DNA of 48,580 nucleotides from NCBI GenBank assembly GCA_021772615.1, contig JAJFLQ010000117.1, forward strand, positions 1 to 48,580. The letters are read 5' to 3'. This document shows positions 1 through 10,099 of the stretch, piece after piece. This DNA is from Verrucomicrobiota bacterium (GTDB lineage: Bacteria; Verrucomicrobiota; Lentisphaeria; JABSQK01; JAJFLO01). Made by a program: the position numbers and the translations under genes. Within the stretch, counting starts at the first letter, position 1; the number at the start of each line of letters is the position of its first letter. The notes under the pieces are model-generated. The model saw only the letters and a list, made by a program, of their open reading frames with translations. It had not been told where the DNA came from and ran no database searches.

Positions 1-64
1 GCGACCGCTTTACAGTTACTCGGCCGGGTAACCTCAAAATCTGCGCGAACTGTAAAGCGGTCGC
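1..64. repeat. 17-bp perfect inverted repeat with 30-nt spacer
   Basis: Bases 1-17 (GCGACCGCTTTACAGTT) are the exact reverse complement of bases 48-64, leaving a 30-nt interior. It could be a long hairpin, the terminus of a small palindromic (REP/MITE-like) element, or transposon-end debris cut by the window edge. It abuts the decayed gene on its right and no transposase is visible. The pairing is read directly from the sequence; what the element is remains unknown. Confidence 0.7.
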
Positions 65-290
65 CTACACCCCGGACGCGGCATGTTGAAAAAATGGGCG
101 TTCAACCTTACAGCTCTGTCGAACTCTGAATCACCGACCTCGACCGATTCGATCGTTTCGGGCCGATTCGTGAAGATGTAATCGATATGATAACAGCGAT
201 CTGCTTATTATCGCCCACCCAAATGTATTTTGCCCCGCTCGGCAACCCGCTATTGGGCTGATGCTGTCGCCAGTGACGTATTATTCACAT
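36..290 (-). pseudogene. Remnant of an endonuclease/exonuclease/phosphatase (EEP) family protein
   Basis: On the minus strand, the frame running from about 204 down to 40 reads DRCYHIDYIFTN followed by RPETIESVEVGD. This matches the C-terminal HxDYIF block of the Mg-dependent EEP fold, where the His and Asp belong to the catalytic centre. The natural continuation at the end (usually L-S-D-H-x-P-V) reads LNAHFFN and then runs into a stop in the terminal repeat. Upstream of DRCYH this frame hits two stops at 205-210. A neighbouring frame (about 211-260) continues as protein-like sequence ending KYIWVGDN, which implies a frameshift. Only the last 60-80 residues of a roughly 250-residue protein remain. 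The family call rests on one motif and is an inference. Confidence 0.5.
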
Positions 291-450
291 CACACCTTTC
301 AATCGGGTCATTGAGATATTAAACTTTAACGATAAAAAAACAACGACAGAGCGGGTCGCCAAAAGATGGGCCGCGCAGTCGCTGACGCCATTCATCGCCC
401 CGGTCAAGCAACTTTCCAGACTGTCCGAACTCTATGAGCTCGAGAACTAA
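277..450 (+). pseudogene. C-terminal gene remnant, unidentified
   Basis: An open plus-strand frame between a stop at 274-276 and the TAA at 448-450 encodes 57 residues with protein-like composition, including the stretches TTTERVAKRWAAQSL and LSRLSELYELEN. It has no credible start codon and no ribosome binding site. It is most simply the tail of a gene whose front has been lost. I do not recognise the family. It lies next to another decayed gene and just before the AlbA_2 protein, in keeping with a degraded island. Confidence 0.3.
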
Positions 451-551
451 GAATCCATTTTCGAACAGGACTGGTAAAGTCCTGATTCCGCCCCGCTTGC
501 GAGATTCCAGGTAAGTTATTATTTTCGGCGCAATATGTAGCCGGATGATGA

Positions 552-1493
552 ATGATGAAAGAAGACCAGAATACTGAATGGAAATTGTCCTGGCGGGATG
601 AGTATCTTAAGTGGATCTGCGGATTCGCCAATGCTGAGGGCGGTGTGCTGGTAATCGGCCGGGACGATCGCGGCGAAGCAGTGGGTGTGAAGAATGCCGG
701 GAAATTACTACAAGAACTGCCGAATAAGGTCCGAGACATTCTCGGTATTACGGTCGCCGTGAACCTGATGACGGAGGAAGAAAAGGAGTTGATCGAAATC
801 CACGTAGAGCCGTACCCAAGTCCGATCAGCTACAAGGGCGAATACCACTATCGCAGCGGAAGCACCAAACAGGAGCTAAAGGGGGCGGCGTTACAGCGAT
901 TTCTGCTGCGCAAACTGGGTAGGCATTGGGATGATGCGCCGGTGCCGGGGAATTCCGGACAGCTGCCCGATGACTGGACCATCGAGCGACTTCTCGGCAA
1001 GCACCCGTCGAATCCCTACAACCCGCTCATCGCCGGCGCCTTTTTCCGTGCCGGCTATATCGAATCGTGGGGGCGCGGCATCGAAAAGATCAATCGCGAA
1101 TGCCGTGAGCACGATATCCCGTCACCCGAGTTCGACTACGGTATGTCGGGACTCATGCTGACCTTTCGCGCCAACCCCGCGCATTTGCGACACGTCGGAG
1201 ATCGGTTGGATAAAAAAGTGAGTGAATCGGGGTTCGACCCAACCATTACCCCAACCACTACTCCAAAGACTACCCAAGAAACTACCCAAGAAAAAATAAT
1301 TTCTATCCTGAAAACGCGTCCTGCAAGTACCCGAAATGAACTTGCGGCCCAAATAGGCATCACGCCTGACGGTGTGAAGTATCATTTGGAAAAACTAAAG
1401 GCTGCCGGAATTATTTGCCACGTGGGACCCACGAAGACCGGATATTGGGAAGTCAGGAAAATGAGAGTAGAGAATGATGAAAGGGGAAAATGA
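552..1493 (+). pseudogene. AlbA_2 / RecG-like ATP-binding transcriptional regulator, internally deleted
   Basis: The first ~115 residues are an AlbA_2 (Schlafen-like) DNA-binding domain: an N-terminal TEWKLSWRDEYLKWICGFAN, an AEGGVLVIG core and a YHYRSGSTKQEL block. Residues ~137-200 resume with SGQLPDDWT, HPSNPYNP and ESWGRGIEKI, the C-terminal part of the GHKL-type ATPase module of this family. About 130-150 residues that normally lie between these blocks, including the ATP-binding core, are missing, with the junction near 942-958. The reading frame is kept. A Thr/Gln-rich linker (~231-246) leads to a winged-helix domain (NELAAQIGITPDGVKYHLEKL). ATG at 552 or 555 both fit. Homologues are often carried beside type I restriction genes, and an HsdR fragment follows 14 nt downstream. 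A shortened but functional DNA-binding protein cannot be excluded. Confidence 0.7.
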
Positions 1494-1507
1494 ATGCGGA
1501 ATGATGC

Positions 1508-1744
1508 ATGCTAAAACTCGATCTGTCCGGCCTGGATCATCCATTCTCACCGATCATGGTCGAACGCGTGGTGAACCACGTTGATGAGATCGTGCGCTAC
1601 GTACGTTTCGACGGCTGGCAGGATACGCATGCGGGTGAACGCGAAGTGAAGAAGGCGTTGCGCAAGACCCTGTTCCGATACATGCTGCACCAGGACCAGG
1701 ATCTATTCGACCGCGCCTACGGCTACATCCGGGAATATTATTGA
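1508..1744 (+). pseudogene. hsdR: C-terminal fragment of type I restriction enzyme R subunit
   Basis: The 78 residues contain VDEIVRYVRFDGWQ, AGEREVKKALRKTLFRY and the terminal LFDRAYGYIREYY, the characteristic C-terminus of HsdR, the ATP-dependent DNA translocase/endonuclease of type I restriction systems. Full-length HsdR is about 800-1100 residues. The nuclease and both helicase lobes are absent, as are hsdM and hsdS. An ATG happens to sit at the fragment's start, but a functional restriction subunit is impossible. It marks the former presence of a type I system in this island. Confidence 0.8.
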
Positions 1745-1778
1745 GTGAAGTATTGACAGACCTTGCGACAGGCACCCG

Positions 1779-2658
1779 ATGAATATCCTGCACAAGCATT
1801 CACATTTGGAGTTCATTCGTGGACTGTTGAAGGCCCCACCGTCGTGCGATTTCGGACGGCGGTTTACAGATCTCTGGAAAACTTTCGAAGGCCTGGAAGA
1901 TCCGCATTTTTGGATCGAAATCGACAATGATCCGAAATCACGCTTGTGGGAAATGATGACAGCTTCTGTTCTTAACAACGAGGGGTTTGATCTGGCGAGC
2001 GAATCAGATGGTCCAGACTTCACGATTACAAAAAGCGGAAGATTGATAATGTATGTGGAATCGATTGCGCCATCGCCAGGCGATCCAGATCGTCCTGACT
2101 CAGTGCCTGAACCGAAATCGATACCGAATACGGTGATGGCGGGTTGGGTCCCGACTGAGAGATATGTATTGCGCATCAGATCAGCGTTCGAAGATAAGGC
2201 GCGAAAGTTCGACAGTTATTTACATTTCGCCAGGCGTGCCGCTGATAATTGCTATCGGTACGATGAAGATGATCGGTGCGTCAGGACTGTATCCGCCGCT
2301 TGGCCTACAGGCTTTCTTGGGGTATGGCAATCCTTATGTAATATTCGATCGTAACGATTCAGAGGCGCAGAAAGAAGGTGTTCACTTCCGGGGAGAAATT
2401 ATCAAGCATAATAAGAGTCCAGTTGCGACGATCCCCTTTTTGATGGAAGAATACACTCACATTTCGGGAGTCTTGCTAAGTACCGCGAATTTCTTTTCAG
2501 CAAAATACGATTTACTCGGGGAAACCTGTTTTTATCATAATCCTTTCGCAATCACCCCTATCTCCAACGCCGATTTCCGATGTATCGATCAGTTTTGGAC
2601 CACCGCATGCTCGGACCGCAGCGTATGGCAGGCTGTGAGAATTAACGGAGCGACATGA
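1779..2658 (+). pseudogene. Hypothetical island protein, frameshifted
   Basis: Two overlapping frames form one gene. Frame 1 (from 1779) gives MNILHKHSHLEFIRGLLKAP through VLRIRSAFEDKARKFDSYL. The +1 frame then continues as ISPGVPLIIAIGTM through GYGNPYVIFDRND, MEEYTHISGVLLST and FYHNPFAITPI, ending at 2658. The switch lies near 2215-2235. After the shift, frame 1 degenerates and stops at 2354. The joined product is about 290 residues. I recall hypothetical proteins of this pattern from restriction and defence islands, but know no function. A single indel, or a sequencing error, would explain the break. Confidence 0.6.
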
Positions 2659-2923
2659 ACCCGGACTAACTAGGCAATAGAGTCGCACCGTGTATTTTCG
2701 GAAGTAACATGCCGGCGAGTTGACGTAACTTTGATTGTTGGATTCCTTTGCCACATCACGCTCCGTGAAAATTAAGATAGAACGTTCCTCATTAACTGGC
2801 AGAGCGCGGACTTTCGTCCAGCGAACTTAGCCCTTGAAATCTTAAGAAGTGTGCTACCACTTCAAACCGCTATGATCGCGCCCGCTTCAATGTGCGTAAG
2901 AAGAATGGAAAAAGCGTTGAATA

Positions 2924-4699
2924 ATGAAAACCGATAACGACTTAGTCGCTCGTCAATTGGATTTTTTGCGCAAGAAATTAATTGACCTTACGAACCGTAA
3001 CAAACTGACGAACTTCAAGCACAGCGATCGTTCCCGAACACATATCCGGATCGTGGACGAATTGCCGGATGTCATCCTTGAGCTGCTGCTGGATGGCAAA
3101 TCGATGGAATTCCTGGCGCTGCCGGATCCTGACTCTGACCCGGAAGACGAGAAAACCGCGCGATTTCTCAAGGCACTGGAAGAAGCCACATTAACCGATG
3201 ACCAATACCTGCGCGAGTTGGAGCAACTCGAGGATTCTCAAGAGAATATTGGCGCCGTCGAGAAAATCGAACGCGCACTCAAGGATCGATTGCGAGTCAA
3301 ACTTGGCTTGCCACGCCGCATTGATCCTGACGATATGTCGTTACGAGAATTCGCCAAGTCCGTCGGTATCGACCCGAGCTACGATCTACCGGAACCTATC
3401 GGTCGCGAATCCGGACCGCAGAAACACTACGACGACAAGCTCCAGACCCTGTTGCGGCAGCAACGAATGGATCGGAAGCTTTCGGGAGTCTACGATCTCT
3501 ATCGACTGGCGCTGCAGGAATTGGGGGTCAATACCCTGTTTATCTGTTTCGGCTGGCTTGATTGGGCACCCCGGGACGATGTAAAAAGGCGGATGTGTGC
3601 ACCGTTGATGCTGCAACAGATTGACTTGCAAAGAACCAAGGCGAGAGGACGGTTTCGCTATAAGATCGTCAAGGCCGATGACGATGTTATGATCAACCTG
3701 GCATTGAGTGAACGACTGAAATATGAATTCGGCTTTGAAGTCCCTGCGTTTGAGGAGTCTCCGGAAAGTTATCTGAAGAAGTTATCGGGTAAGATCAAGC
3801 AAGCTGATTGTGATTGGCGTGTTCGCCGTTGGATCACAGTTGGTCATTTTTCGTTCGCAAAGCTGGCGATGTATCACGACCTTGACCCGAAAAACTGGGC
3901 CGGCACCGGCGTCACGCCTGATGCTCATCCGGTCATCCGGGAACTGCTTCTTGGCAGCGAGAGTGATGCCCCGTTTTTTGCGGCGGAATATGACATAGAC
4001 GACTATTCCGAGGCGAAAGCGTTACCACAATGTATTGCCGACGCGGATGCTTCACAGCTCAGTACGATCATCGATGTCGTCAGCGGCAGGAACATGGCCG
4101 TGAAGGGGCCGCCCGGCACCGGAAAATCGCAAACGATTACCAATATCATCGCCGCTGTTCTTGCCGAAGGAAAATCCGTTCTGTTCGTGGCCGAGAAAAA
4201 TGCTGCTCTTCAGGTCGTCAAGAAGCGTCTTGACGATGCCCGGCTCGGTCAGTTTTGCCTTGAGCTGCACTCTACGAAATCTACCAAAAGCGAATTGAAA
4301 AAATCATTGGAGCTACGCCTGGATTGTCAACACCGACTCGATCCTCCCACAAACTATGACGAACGCCTGACCGAACTTAAAAGGATACGAGCTTCATTGA
4401 ATCAGTATTACCGCATATTGGATTCACGGCCGTATGCGATTGGGTTGCCTCTGCTCGATATCCTTTGGACCACGCAAAATCTCGCCAGAAAGACACCCCA
4501 TCTTGAGGGCTTCGGCAACGTCGTGATGCCTGACGCTCAAAGGATAGGGCCGGCGGAGTTTGATGATCTCCGGCAACTACTCCAAAAGTACGCAACTGCC
4601 GATGATGCGGTTACTTTCGACGCTGATGATCAGGACGGCCATCCGTGGCGCGGCGTGTGCTGTGGCAGCTCCAATCCCTTCAAGCTCGGGGAACTGTAA
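2924..4699 (+). pseudogene. Giant DUF4011 SF1 helicase-nuclease, 5' segment (ends at premature TAA)
   Basis: This is the N-terminal third of a ~2060-residue helicase gene running to 9113. Residues ~6-60 are the DUF4011 signature (RQLDFLRKKLIDLTNRNKL). Residues 395-402 are a Walker A motif (GPPGTGKS) followed by QTITNIIAAVLAEGKSVLFV and EKNAALQVVKKRL (motifs I/Ia of superfamily 1). The frame is closed by TAA at 4697-4699, yet the same frame stays open immediately afterwards with matching protein sequence (AWAQQTLSHLRSSIEL). The TAA therefore looks like a point nonsense mutation of an original sense codon. The 265-nt upstream gap has no other gene. Proteins of this architecture act as single-gene phage-defence nucleases. 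As it stands, this segment would give a helicase lobe without motifs II-VI. Confidence 0.8.
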
Positions 4700-7513
4700 G
4701 CATGGGCGCAACAGACTCTATCGCATCTCCGTTCATCTATTGAGCTTGCAGCACAAATCGATATACCGATAGGACCCGACGCACCGACGGTACGCGAACT
4801 CAGTGAAATAGTCCCAATTATTAATGGTAGTCCAGATCGGGTCCCTGACGACGTCACCCGGATTGTCTCGAATTTTGCAGGACCTGATGACGTCGACATC
4901 GCTCGCACCTACGTGGAGACACGGAATAAGCTTCGGCGAGTAATGGAATCACTGACGTCAATCCTGGCGGCATCCCAGGTCGCAGACGTGCAATTTGAGA
5001 CGATCGCCCAGCATGGCGAAGAGCTGTGTCGGCGCGATCTTTGCAAAACCACACGGGAGTCAGCGGTTCGGGATGTCGAATCCACTATCGCAAAATACGG
5101 ACAGGAACTGGAGTATCTTGACCGATGCATGGCAGTTGACGCTGCGGCGTGTCGATTGCTGGGTATCGAAGGTGATGCAACGATTTCGCGTGTAGAAAAG
5201 CTGCTGGCTGCGATACGCGTCGCATCGCAAACCGATGTGCGTATTTTGAACCAGCGATCGGCAGGCCTCATGTCACGTGGAATACAGCCGGAATTGGACG
5301 CTGCGGCGGCGCGCGCAACGGTACTGAAGGCAGATAGAGCGGCGCTGGAGTCGGATTTCAATTTTCCGTCAGAAGGATGTCAGGGGACGGCGGGGAAATA
5401 TAGAGAATCAGCTCAGGTGATTAAAAGATCCGGAGTCTATTCTTTTCTCTTTCCAAACTATCGTGCGGCAAGAAGAACATACCTGGCCGCATGCACGCAG
5501 AATCAGAAATTTGAGAAGACGTCTGCGATTCGTAGTCTGGAACAAATTGCAGACCAGCTGGAGGCGGAAGAAGCCTTCTTGTGTGATTCCATCTTTTCAG
5601 TAAGGTTGGGATCGGCCTTCAAGGGAATGAATACTGACTTTCAACAGCTTCAGGCCGTAGTAGACTACGCACGTACGGTACGCGAGCAGATCTCCGGCTT
5701 CGACGAATTTGAACCTTTAATACGATCCTTTCTTCTTGAGTCCGAGACCGACCGTGTGCTCGAGCTGGCTACCATGCATACCGATGGTCACGAGGAATTC
5801 ATACGCAGCTTTTCATCGGGGATAAAAGAGGGGAGCGATTCAATTGATTGGATTATTAAAGATCGGGAATTGCTCGTGAACACTCTGGAGTCGACGCGCC
5901 TACTGGCCGAGAGGATCGCCTTTAGCGACACTGCGACGTTGAGCGATATAGAGAAATGCGCGAAACTGTTCGCAGAACAGGGGCGTATACAGAATCACTT
6001 AGCGGATCAACACCACGCACGGCGTATATTCGGCATTGACGACGACGCAGATATCGCCGTCGACATGATTCAGGCCGCAATCGATTACCGGCAGCATTGC
6101 GATGCCGTATCAGGTATACGGGAATTGCACGAAAAACTGCTGTCACCCACCGCAAGCCTGGAAATACCGACATTAAAGGCGGTTTGTAGCGGGCTGGACC
6201 AACACATTTCATCCCTTCGTCACCGGATTGAATCGGCCGGCTCCGAGCCGCTTATCAAGACGGAGCAGTTTTTCGAAGGCAACTGGATGCATCGCTCGAT
6301 TCATGCACTGGCTCTGAGGCTGACACATGCGTGTGAGAATGCCGAAGCACTTCGTCCGTGGATTCAGCGAAATTACTTACGAAACGAGGTAGACAAGACG
6401 GCGGCGAGCTCGTTACTGGAGGCATTTAACAAGCATCCGCGAAGCGCAAGGCCGGACCTGGTCAGCGCCTGCGAGTATGTCTTTTATCGCACCCTTGCGC
6501 GTGATGCGTACAGCCAGAACCCGGACCTGGGTAAATTTGACGGTATTCACTTAAGCGAACTTCGATCACGATTTCAGAATCTTGATCGCAAGGTTCTGGG
6601 GTTGTCACAGCTGAAACTCGCTGCCGAATTGTGCACACGCCCGATCAAACAGGGTGTCGGGGTCGGCCGCAAAAGCGAATACACCGATTACAAACTGATC
6701 CTGAACGAGGTCGGAAAATCGCGGCGCCTCATCCCGATCCGAGAACTGGTGCAGCGTGCAGGAACGGCCCTGCAGCAGTTGAAGCCCTGCTTCATGATGT
6801 CGCCCTTGTCCGTCGCCCAATACCTTAAGCCGGGAACGCTCACATTCGATATGGTCGTCATTGATGAAGCCTCGCAAATGAGGCCGGAAGACGCGATCTC
6901 TGCAATATTACGTGGGCGTCAGGTGGTCGTGGTTGGAGATCCAATGCAGTTGCCGCCTTCTTCGTTTTTTGACCGAGCAGGCGACATCGATGATGAGGAT
7001 GACGATGACCTTCCGCATGACGAATCTATTCTCGATATCGCTCTCGGGGTGTTTCGACCTGCTCGCGATTTGCGTTGGCATTACCGTTCTCGCGATGAGA
7101 ACCTGATTTCCTTCTCGAACCGGGAATTCTACGATGAGAAACTGATCATTTTTCCGAGTTCCGGAACGATTTCCGATGTGGGTCTTCAAACAGGCGTCAT
7201 TGTTGAGGATGAGATGTTTCGCGGCACCTATAAATCGGGACTGAATGTCGACGAAGCGGCGCTGGTCGCCGCGGCGGTCGAGCGATTTGCCGGTGATCAC
7301 CCGAAGTGCAGCCTCGGCGTCATCGCCATGAATCAGAAGCAGCGTGACCTGATCGCCGCGGAGGTGGATAAACTGACGCTCGAGTCGATGGTGTTGGCCC
7401 GATATCGGGAAGACTGGGACAATCAGATTGAGTCATTTTTTGTAAAAAAACCTGGAAAACGTTCAAGGGGACGAGAGAGACGCCATTTTTATTTCAACCG
7501 TCTATGGCCCTGA
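4700..7513 (+). pseudogene. Giant DUF4011 SF1 helicase-nuclease, middle segment
   Basis: This continues the frame of the previous segment after the nonsense codon; the first in-frame ATG is at 4913. The first ~500 residues are a long, largely helical insertion typical of this family. The helicase then resumes: Walker B at about 6856-6875 (VVIDEASQM), motif III (VVVGDPMQLPPSSFF) and motif IV/V-type sequence (RWHYRSRDENLISFSN, LGVIAMNQKQRDLI). At 7442-7450 the frame enters a run of seven A residues and the protein degenerates, ending FNRLWP. Shifting by one base after the run gives FVKNLENVQGDERDAIFIST, the true motif V region. One extra A in the homopolymer explains the break. Both the nonsense codon and the frameshift would need repair for a working helicase. 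Confidence 0.8.
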
Positions 7514-7526
7514 CGGAGATGGGCGC

Positions 7527-9113
7527 GTGATGCAACGCTTTGGCCCGATCAACAGCAAATACGGCCATCGTCGGTTAAACGTACTTTTTACACGTGCAAA
7601 ACATCAGGTTCGCCTATTCACCTCACTCCGAGCCGGCGATATTACTAACGCTGAGTCTGGATCTGCCGGTGTCCGGAAACTTGCGGCGTATCTGCAGTAT
7701 GCATTTACCGGGCGGCTCGATTATGGTTGCCGGTCTCAGCGCGAGCCGGATTCCGAATTTGAGGAGTTTGTTCGGGATGCCTTGTTCGCTCAGGGCTATG
7801 AAGTCCACACCCAGATCGGCGTTGCCGGATATTTCATCGATCTTGGTGTCAAGCACCCGACCCATCATGGATATCTTGTCGGTATCGAATGCGATGGTGC
7901 CACCTACCATTCGTCGAAATCCGCCAGAGACCGGGACAGGCTCCGCCAGGAAGTCCTGGAAGGCAGGGGGTGGACGATTTATCGGGTCTGGTCAACAGAC
8001 TGGTTTGCGGACCCTCAACGCGAGTTGAAACTTCTCGTCCGCAAGATCGAGGATTGTGCCGAAAACTATGCGGCACGTCCTGTCGCTGCTGCGATACCAA
8101 ACGTCGCTGATTCCGGACCTCAGGATATCGACGGCGACGACAAGCCGCCGACCGTCGCGGGTGACGAATCCGACGACTTGGATCCACCCGACAATGCGTC
8201 GACCGATGCCGGGACTCATACGCACAGCGTTCCGGTTGTCGAGATCGGCGATACTATCGAGATTGAATATCTAAGTTCTGACTGGGTTCCCGAGAAACGC
8301 ACTATTGTCTCCTCATCGGTCGCCGTTGCAGACGGTGAGATCGGCGTTAGCGCACCTCTCGCACAGTGTGCGCTGGGTGTATCCGAGGGCGAGGAATGTG
8401 TCTACTATGTCGATGGCGAACCGCGTCACATCAAAATCAACCGGTTAATTAAAAGCGAGTTCAACGCTGACCGATCAACGGACGAATCAGTGAAATATGG
8501 CAATTTACAACAGCCCGTTCATACGGCGACCTCCGATCCCCTCGACAAAACTGATGGAACTCATGAATTCAATGAAATGATAGCCGAGTATTGCGAATGG
8601 GATGGAGCGAGCACTATCGATCCAAGAGGGGATTTCAGCGATGAGGTAGCACAGTTTCTGAATGGAATTATTGCTGTCGAGGGGCCGATTTTTCGCACGC
8701 GATTGTTTCAGATCTATTCGCGAGCGGCGGGACTCGGACGGGTTGGACGAAATGTTCGCATTTCGCTGGAGCAGGCTCTAAACCATTTAATCACCAAGCG
8801 AATGGTTGTTGCTCACGATGAACTCGAGAACCCGGATGATGATAATCCTGTCCTATGTTTGTCCACACAACCCGAAGCGATACTTCGAACGCGCGGACCT
8901 CGATCCCTTGAAGAAATTCCCCCGTCGGAAATCGCGTTATTGATGCGATTGATCAATAAAGAAGACCAATGGCTCGGCAAAGAAGAGCTGTATCGAGAGG
9001 TTCTTTCGCGCTATGAGCTGTCTCGTCTCACCAGTGACGCGCTCCATCATTTGAATACCGCATTCCATCGGCTCATTAGCTCGACAGCGACCAGTAGCGC
9101 AAGACCTGGATAG
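7527..9113 (+). pseudogene. Giant DUF4011 SF1 helicase-nuclease, 3' segment with Vsr/PD-(D/E)XK nuclease, GreA-like and DUF3320-like parts
   Basis: The corrected frame enters at about 7452, with ATG at 7527 as the first possible internal start. It begins with helicase motif VI (RRLNVLFTRAKHQVRLFTS). A Vsr/DUF559-like nuclease domain follows at ~7755-8050: FEEFVRDALFAQGYEV, FIDLGVKHP, VGIECDGATYHSSKSARDRD and WTIYRVWSTDWF, with the Asp/Glu of a PD-(D/E)XK-type site. At ~8233-8455 a GreA/GreB C-terminal-like fold can be read (EIGDTIEIEYLSSDW, then SAPLAQCALGVSEGEE). The tail (~8640-8770) resembles DUF3320: VAQFLNGIIAVEGPIFRTRL, RAAGLGRVGRNVR. An 18-nt palindrome at 9117-9134 directly follows the stop. 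In phage-defence catalogues a helicase plus Vsr-like nuclease plus DUF3320 protein is, I believe, called Hhe; that name is from memory. Confidence 0.75.
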
Positions 9114-9116
9114 TCC

Positions 9117-9134
9117 GGGCAGCGGCCGCTGCCC
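9117..9134. terminator. Palindrome downstream of helicase gene, possible terminator
   Basis: GGGCAGCGGCCGCTGCCC is a perfect 18-nt palindrome three bases after the helicase stop codon. A U-run is missing, so it would be a Rho-independent terminator only in a loose sense. It may instead just stabilise the 3' end. Confidence 0.35.
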
Positions 9135-9563
9135 AATCAACTGCCTCGGGGCAAGCCCACGAGGTTTGAAAAACATCTAAATCATTGCTACGACGCAAGC
9201 GTCGGGGAATTAAACCCACTAGTGGGATTAAAATCGAACGGAGTTAGCGAAAGCTCTTGAAGACACAGCCTCTCTGTTGATCCACTCTCGGAAGCATTCG
9301 TCAGGTGGCGCGCGCCGCTGTTTCGCAGCAGAATCGCCGTAATGTCTCCGTATTGCAGACTGCCACCATAACGAACAGGCTGCAGGAATTATCAATGTTG
9401 TCGCTTGGCGCTTCGGAATTTTTTCGGTGGCAAGCACGCGATTGATACACGAGGCTGCCGGCTCGTCGCTCATGACACTGCCGCCCGGTTCCGCATTGCT
9501 TGACAGCTTCCCTTTGCGAACTAATATGAGACTGTAGTGATATCAAAATATAACTGCGGAGCG
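9135..9563. other. Intergenic stretch with two small palindromes
   Basis: I see no convincing gene in either strand over these 430 bases. Two short palindromes are visible, CGACGCAAGCGTCG at 9191-9204 and CCCACTAGTGGG at 9215-9226, separated by a GGGGAATTAAA stretch. They may be the debris of a former gene boundary. The frames on the minus strand here show no family motifs. Confidence 0.4.
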
Positions 9564-9734
9564 ATGATGGCTAATTTGACCGTACGCAATATTTCAGCAA
9601 GCGTTTTTAATAAAATAAAATGTCGGGCGGTAGCCGAACGGCGAAGCATGAATAGCGAAATTCTGATTCTTCTCGAAGACGGCTTGAAAGCCCGTGCACG
9701 TATACAGGACGGTTCTTCAACACCTAAAATATAG
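9564..9734 (+). CDS. FitA-like ribbon-helix-helix antitoxin, orphan
   Basis: A 56-residue protein starts MMANLTVRNIS and continues with VFNKIKCRAVAERRSMNSEILILLEDGL. This is the FitA/Arc-type ribbon-helix-helix fold: an N-terminal strand that contacts DNA, then two helices with the RSMNxEI signature. Either ATG (9564 or 9567) works, with GGAG at 9557-9560 as the ribosome binding site. FitA proteins normally precede a PIN-domain toxin (FitB). No toxin is readable in the following 300 bases, so the partner appears lost. The protein probably binds its own promoter DNA; any role without a toxin is unknown. Confidence 0.7.
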   Translation: MMANLTVRNISASVFNKIKCRAVAERRSMNSEILILLEDGLKARARIQDGSSTPKI

Positions 9735-10090
9735 GCCATAACGCTTACGATAAAATTGTTTCTGGTGGTCGGCGACGACGTGATCAATAAACCTCAGTTT
9801 CTCTACCGGTTCCTGGCGCCGAAACACGGTGATGATCACGATGTGTCCTTCGGCCACCGGCGAAAATTCGGAACTAAAATCACGAACGAAAAAAAATCAG
9901 AGAGCTGTTTTTCGTGTTATTCGTGTGTTTCGTGGGCAACCCCAATCAAAAATCAAGGCGCCGTTCATTGGGGTAGTGGGAAAATGGAAGCCAAATATAG
10001 GGGATAGCGGTGAACCCGGTTTACCGTGTCAATATTCAAATTTCCAGCACTCATGATTGCTCGATAGGGGGGCGAATATTTGTTGTCGAA
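9735..10090. other. Non-coding debris between antitoxin and AAA ATPase, with one repeat copy
   Basis: No gene with recognisable motifs lies here. An open frame at 9756-10007 has unusual composition and encodes the repeat copy at 9908-9942, so I treat it as chance. Everything around the repeat looks like eroded sequence. Confidence 0.4.
9908..9942 (+). repeat. TTTCGTG interspersed repeat, copy 1
   Basis: TTTTCGTG, TTATTCGTG and TGTTTCGTGGGC run head to tail here, followed by AACCCC. The same TGTTTCGTGGGC core with an upstream TTTTCGTG box recurs at 12.4, 13.4 and 13.75-13.85 kb. It lies outside any credible gene. Confidence 0.75.
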
Positions 10091-10099
10091 AACGCGCAG

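Noticed and set aside
7442..7450. Programmed frameshifting at the seven-A run
   Set aside because: The needed shift is +1, not the classical -1 slip on A-AAA-AAA, and a second independent lesion exists upstream.
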